NCBI GenBank assembly: GCA_900546355.1
Contig: URCM01000075.1
Span: 1-15,438, forward strand
DNA from: an uncultured Bacteroides sp.
GTDB lineage: Bacteria > Bacteroidota > Bacteroidia > Bacteroidales > Bacteroidaceae
Direction of reading: 5' to 3'
Length of the DNA stretch: 15,438 nt
This document shows positions 12,781 to 15,438 of this stretch, piece by piece. The notes under the pieces were generated by a model. The model saw only the letters and a program-made list of their open reading frames with translations. It was not told the origin of the DNA and did no database searches. Every line of letters starts with the position of its first letter. The stretch's first letter is position 1. Position numbers and translations under genes: made by a program.

Positions 12781-14787
12781 GAAACTGTCCGCTTTTTCCT
12801 TGATAAGCCCTGTGCGGTATCCTACCAGTAATTTCTTGAGGTCTTCTATCTGGATGGCCAGTTCTTTTCCTTTATCGGTGTCTTTCACCATCATGCGTTT
12901 GGCACTCATTTCTACGATTTGGGTGGTCGACTTGATGTCGAGCCCTTCTTCGATGGCGCGTTGGGTAGAGGTGAACGGTTCGTGTTGCACCAGCTGGAAG
13001 CCGCGTGAATGGTAGACCAGCGTGTAGCCCGCGATGCCCGTTTCGGGCTGGTAGGCTTTCGAGAATCCCCCGTCTATCACCATCAGTTTGCCGTTCGCCT
13101 TGATGGGTTTTTCGCCTTTTACCGCTTTTACGGGCACATGTCCGTTGATGATGTGACGGTGCTCGCCTTCAACGCCGAATTCGTCCAATATCATGTCGCA
13201 GATGTCTTCGCGGTCGCGCAGCTGGTAATAATAGCCTTTTGTTTCCACGTGGGTTTCCTTGTCGCTGACGAAATACCGCTCGAAGGTTGCCATCTTGTCT
13301 TTGTCGAAGGCGGGAGAGTCTTTTCCGCACCACAGGTACCACATATAGTCTAAGGCGAACGCTTTTTCTTCGCTGTCGTTTTCATCGAAGTAGGCGGTGC
13401 GTATCAGCTGTCCTACGCGTTTCAGCAGGGATTGCCCTTTGTATTTTTCTCCCAGGATATCGATTTCTTTCAGGGTGCCGTCGGCATTGAGTGGCATCGA
13501 GGCATGGAAGAGCAGGTTCGAATTGCATACGTTATACATGCATCCGTAGCGGAACAGGCATTTCATGTGCTTGCGCAGCTTTTCGCTTCCGATGAATGAA
13601 TTGTGCAATTTCTGCACGATGTCGCGCTCTTCGTCGCTCAGCCGGTATGGGTCTTTCGGGTCTACGGTGGGGAAGAAGCTGTCGCGCAACGGGTATTCTT
13701 TGCCGTCGATCAAGACTGTTTGCTTCTCGAAATCAATGCGGTGCAGCAACATCCGGTCTTCCATCCGGAATTCGGGGCGGCGGCGGATGATTTCAGCTTC
13801 CAGCTTGAACTGGATGATGCTGATGGCTTTGTGCATCTGGGCAATGAGGCGGATGGTTTTCTGGCTGTCTGTATTGGTGGTTTTGTCGATGCGCGGGCCG
13901 AAGAGCGTACACGGGTTGCCGGCATAAGTTTCCATGGCAAAGGTGGCGAGCGGCAGGAGGTTGATGCCGTATCCGTCTTCCAGCACGGCGAGGTTGCCGT
14001 AGCGCATGGCAAGGCGCAACACGTTGGCTATGTTGCAGTCGTTTCCCGAAGCCGCCCCCATCCAGAGGATGTCGTGGTTCCCCCATTGGATGTCGAAGTT
14101 GTGGTAATCGCAGAGGGTGTCCATGATGATGTGCGGGCCGGGGCCGCGGTCGAAAATATCGCCTAAGATGTGAAGCATATCGATGGTCAGGCGTTGGATC
14201 AGGTTGCATAGTGCCACGATGAAATCGTCGGCACGGTGCGTATCGATGATGGTGCTGATGATGACGTTGATGTAAGCCTGTTTGTTGGGGTCCATGCTGC
14301 TTTCGTGCAGCAGTTCCTGGATGATGTACGAGAATTCTTCGGGCAAGGCTTTCCGTACTTTCGAACGGGTGTATTTGGAAGATACATTCTGGCACACTTT
14401 TACCAGCTGGTTCAAGGTGATGACATACCAGTCTTCCAGCTCTGTCTCTACCGCTTTTACCAATTGCAGTTTTTGCTCGGGGTAATAAATCAGGGTGCAA
14501 AGTTCTTTCTTTTCCGCCTCGCGCAGGGTGTTGCCGAATATTTCGTTCACTTTCCGTTTGATCGCTCCCGAGGCATTGCGCAACACGTGGCGGAAGGCTT
14601 CGTATTCGCCGTGCAGGTCGGCAAGGAAATGTTCGGTACCTTTCGGCAGGTTCAGTATGGCTTCCAGGTTGATGATTTCGGTGCTGGCGGCGGCTATGGT
14701 CGGGAAGCTATGCGAAAGCAATTCGAGGTAACGGATGTCGTCCTGAATCATTTCGGGCGTGATTTGGTTGTAGGGTTTCATGGGCAT
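12778..14787 (-). CDS. fbp: Fructose-1,6-bisphosphatase class III
   Basis: This enzyme removes the 1-phosphate of fructose 1,6-bisphosphate, the committed gluconeogenic step. Class III is the Mn-dependent metallophosphatase type known from B. subtilis Fbp and unrelated to E. coli classes I and II. The 669 residues match that type (about 670). Metal-site motifs appear in order: ADLHGE (56-61), GDIFDRGPGP (209-218), WGNHDILW (235-242), and late INGHVPVK. The start may be 14787 or the in-frame ATG at 14781 (MKPYNQIT). Neither has a clear ribosome site. The stop codon overlaps a heptamer array. It lies 17 bp after the transporter gene on the same strand and is probably co-transcribed with it, while panD is convergent. 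It is intact. Confidence 0.97.
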   Translation of the reverse strand: MPMKPYNQITPEMIQDDIRYLELLSHSFPTIAAASTEIINLEAILNLPKGTEHFLADLHGEYEAFRHVLRNASGAIKRKVNEIFGNTLREAEKKELCTLIYYPEQKLQLVKAVETELEDWYVITLNQLVKVCQNVSSKYTRSKVRKALPEEFSYIIQELLHESSMDPNKQAYINVIISTIIDTHRADDFIVALCNLIQRLTIDMLHILGDIFDRGPGPHIIMDTLCDYHNFDIQWGNHDILWMGAASGNDCNIANVLRLAMRYGNLAVLEDGYGINLLPLATFAMETYAGNPCTLFGPRIDKTTNTDSQKTIRLIAQMHKAISIIQFKLEAEIIRRRPEFRMEDRMLLHRIDFEKQTVLIDGKEYPLRDSFFPTVDPKDPYRLSDEERDIVQKLHNSFIGSEKLRKHMKCLFRYGCMYNVCNSNLLFHASMPLNADGTLKEIDILGEKYKGQSLLKRVGQLIRTAYFDENDSEEKAFALDYMWYLWCGKDSPAFDKDKMATFERYFVSDKETHVETKGYYYQLRDREDICDMILDEFGVEGEHRHIINGHVPVKAVKGEKPIKANGKLMVIDGGFSKAYQPETGIAGYTLVYHSRGFQLVQHEPFTSTQRAIEEGLDIKSTTQIVEMSAKRMMVKDTDKGKELAIQIEDLKKLLVGYRTGLIKEKADSF

Positions 14788-14804
14788 TATGGGTTAAATA
14801 ATTT

Positions 14805-15438
14805 TTATAAAAACAACATCAGTACCAGTTGGGCGATGATTACGCGGGTAAACATGCCCAGCGGGTAAACGGTAGCATAGCTCACGGCAGGGTTGTCGTT
14901 GGGGATGATGTCGTTGGCATAGTTCAGTGCCATGGGGTTCGCCATGCTTCCGCAAAGCATTCCGCAGGTATTGCCAAAATCGACATGGAAACACCTCAAC
15001 GCGACAAGTGCCATGATGACTACGGGTACAAAGGTAATAATAAATCCGATACCAATCCATAGTGCGCCTTCGGGACGCATCACGGTTTCGAAAAAATGTG
15101 CGCCCGCATCCAGTCCCAGGCAAGCCAGGTAGAGGGATAATCCGATGCCGCGTAGCATCAGGCTGGCGCTTCGGGTGGTATAGGTCAGCATGTGGAACCG
15201 GGGGCCGTACGAGCCTATCAGGATGCCGGCTATAATGGGTCCTCCCGCCAGCCCTAACTTGACGGGAGAAGAAATGCCCGGGATGGCGATAGGGATGGAG
15301 CCTACGATCAATCCCAACACAATGCCGATGAAGATAGATGCCAGGTTGGGGTCTTTCAGGGTCTTTACCGTGTTGCCCAACACTTTCTCTACGTTCTTGA
15401 TGGCGGCGGCTTCGCCTACCACGGTCAGGCGGTCGCCC
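14805..15438 (-). CDS. AspT/YidE-YbjL-family transporter, C-terminal part (cut by window edge)
   Basis: The gene runs off the right edge, leaving the last 211 codons. The visible part starts with GDRLTVVGE, the end of a TrkA-C (RCK_C) domain, then VEKVLGN. It continues with about five membrane segments, including IFIGIVLGLIVGSIPI, GLAGGPIIAGILIGSYGP, IGLSLYLACLGLDAG and ALWIGIGFIITFVPVV. This layout, with two TrkA-C domains between two membrane halves and a repeated GLAGGP/GG motif, is typical of the YidE/YbjL-duplication family, which includes the aspartate-alanine antiporter AspT. The substrate cannot be told. A reading frame starting at 15422 is only an internal GTG, since the frame stays open to the edge. 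It probably leads a transcript with fbp. Confidence 0.88.
   Translation of the reverse strand, partial: GDRLTVVGEAAAIKNVEKVLGNTVKTLKDPNLASIFIGIVLGLIVGSIPIAIPGISSPVKLGLAGGPIIAGILIGSYGPRFHMLTYTTRSASLMLRGIGLSLYLACLGLDAGAHFFETVMRPEGALWIGIGFIITFVPVVIMALVALRCFHVDFGNTCGMLCGSMANPMALNYANDIIPNDNPAVSYATVYPLGMFTRVIIAQLVLMLFL

Noticed and set aside
13603..14868. Long plus-strand reading frames antisense to fbp
   Set aside because: They overlap the fbp metallophosphatase motifs, lack motifs of their own and run past fbp into its neighbour's end.
1..15438. A defence island, prophage, integrative element or tRNA/rRNA gene
   Set aside because: No integrase, transposase, restriction, toxin-antitoxin, phage structural or RNA-gene signature was seen on either strand.

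Overview
The window looks like chromosomal backbone from a member of the Bacteroidaceae (Bacteroides/Phocaeicola type). The evidence is the 555-residue Fhs in its Bacteroidales form, a DUF4270 lipoprotein, a class III fructose-1,6-bisphosphatase, a short GT5-only 'glycogen synthase', and -7 promoter boxes of the Bacteroides type (TAnnTTTG) in front of several genes. No rRNA, tRNA, CRISPR array, transposase, integrase or phage gene was found. Most of it is core metabolism and envelope housekeeping. All identifications rest on reading motifs by eye, without database searches.

Layout, left to right. A transglutaminase-fold membrane-anchored protein (minus) is divergent from fhs (plus). fhs is followed after 10 bp by an inner-membrane MepM-like M23 peptidase. 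Next come a DHH-family nanoRNase/pAp phosphatase and a cytoplasmic FKBP-type prolyl isomerase, both plus. A decayed metallo-beta-lactamase-fold gene (minus) follows. Then come a small lipoprotein and an ATP-grasp ligase of the glutathionylspermidine-synthase family (plus), which together look like the enterobacterial ygiB-ygiC pair. The ligase is convergent with a DjlA-like TerB-DnaJ co-chaperone (minus). Upstream of that lies a repeat-rich gap of 350 bp. A two-gene minus-strand operon follows (short GT5 domain protein, then DUF4270 lipoprotein), divergent from panC-panD (plus). panD is convergent, across a second repeat-rich gap, with fbp (class III FBPase). fbp sits 17 bp downstream of an AspT/YidE-YbjL-family transporter that runs off the right edge.

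The genes serve several independent jobs: one-carbon/folate metabolism (fhs), beta-alanine and pantothenate synthesis (panCD), gluconeogenesis (fbp), cell-wall remodelling (M23), nucleotide recycling (DHH) and protein folding (FKBP, DjlA-like).

No new defence or mobile system is evident. The less ordinary signals are noncoding or small. First, a dispersed palindromic element built of 8-bp units is present twice, with 51 of 52 identical bases in the left half. Second, 7-bp repeat arrays fill the gaps between the stop codons of convergent genes. Third, the panCD leader has a perfect 9-bp closing stem around two mutually exclusive hairpins, and a separate palindrome lies further upstream. Fourth, there is the YgiB/YgiC-like pair. 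Fifth, the GT5 domain protein lacks the residues needed to be a glycogen synthase.
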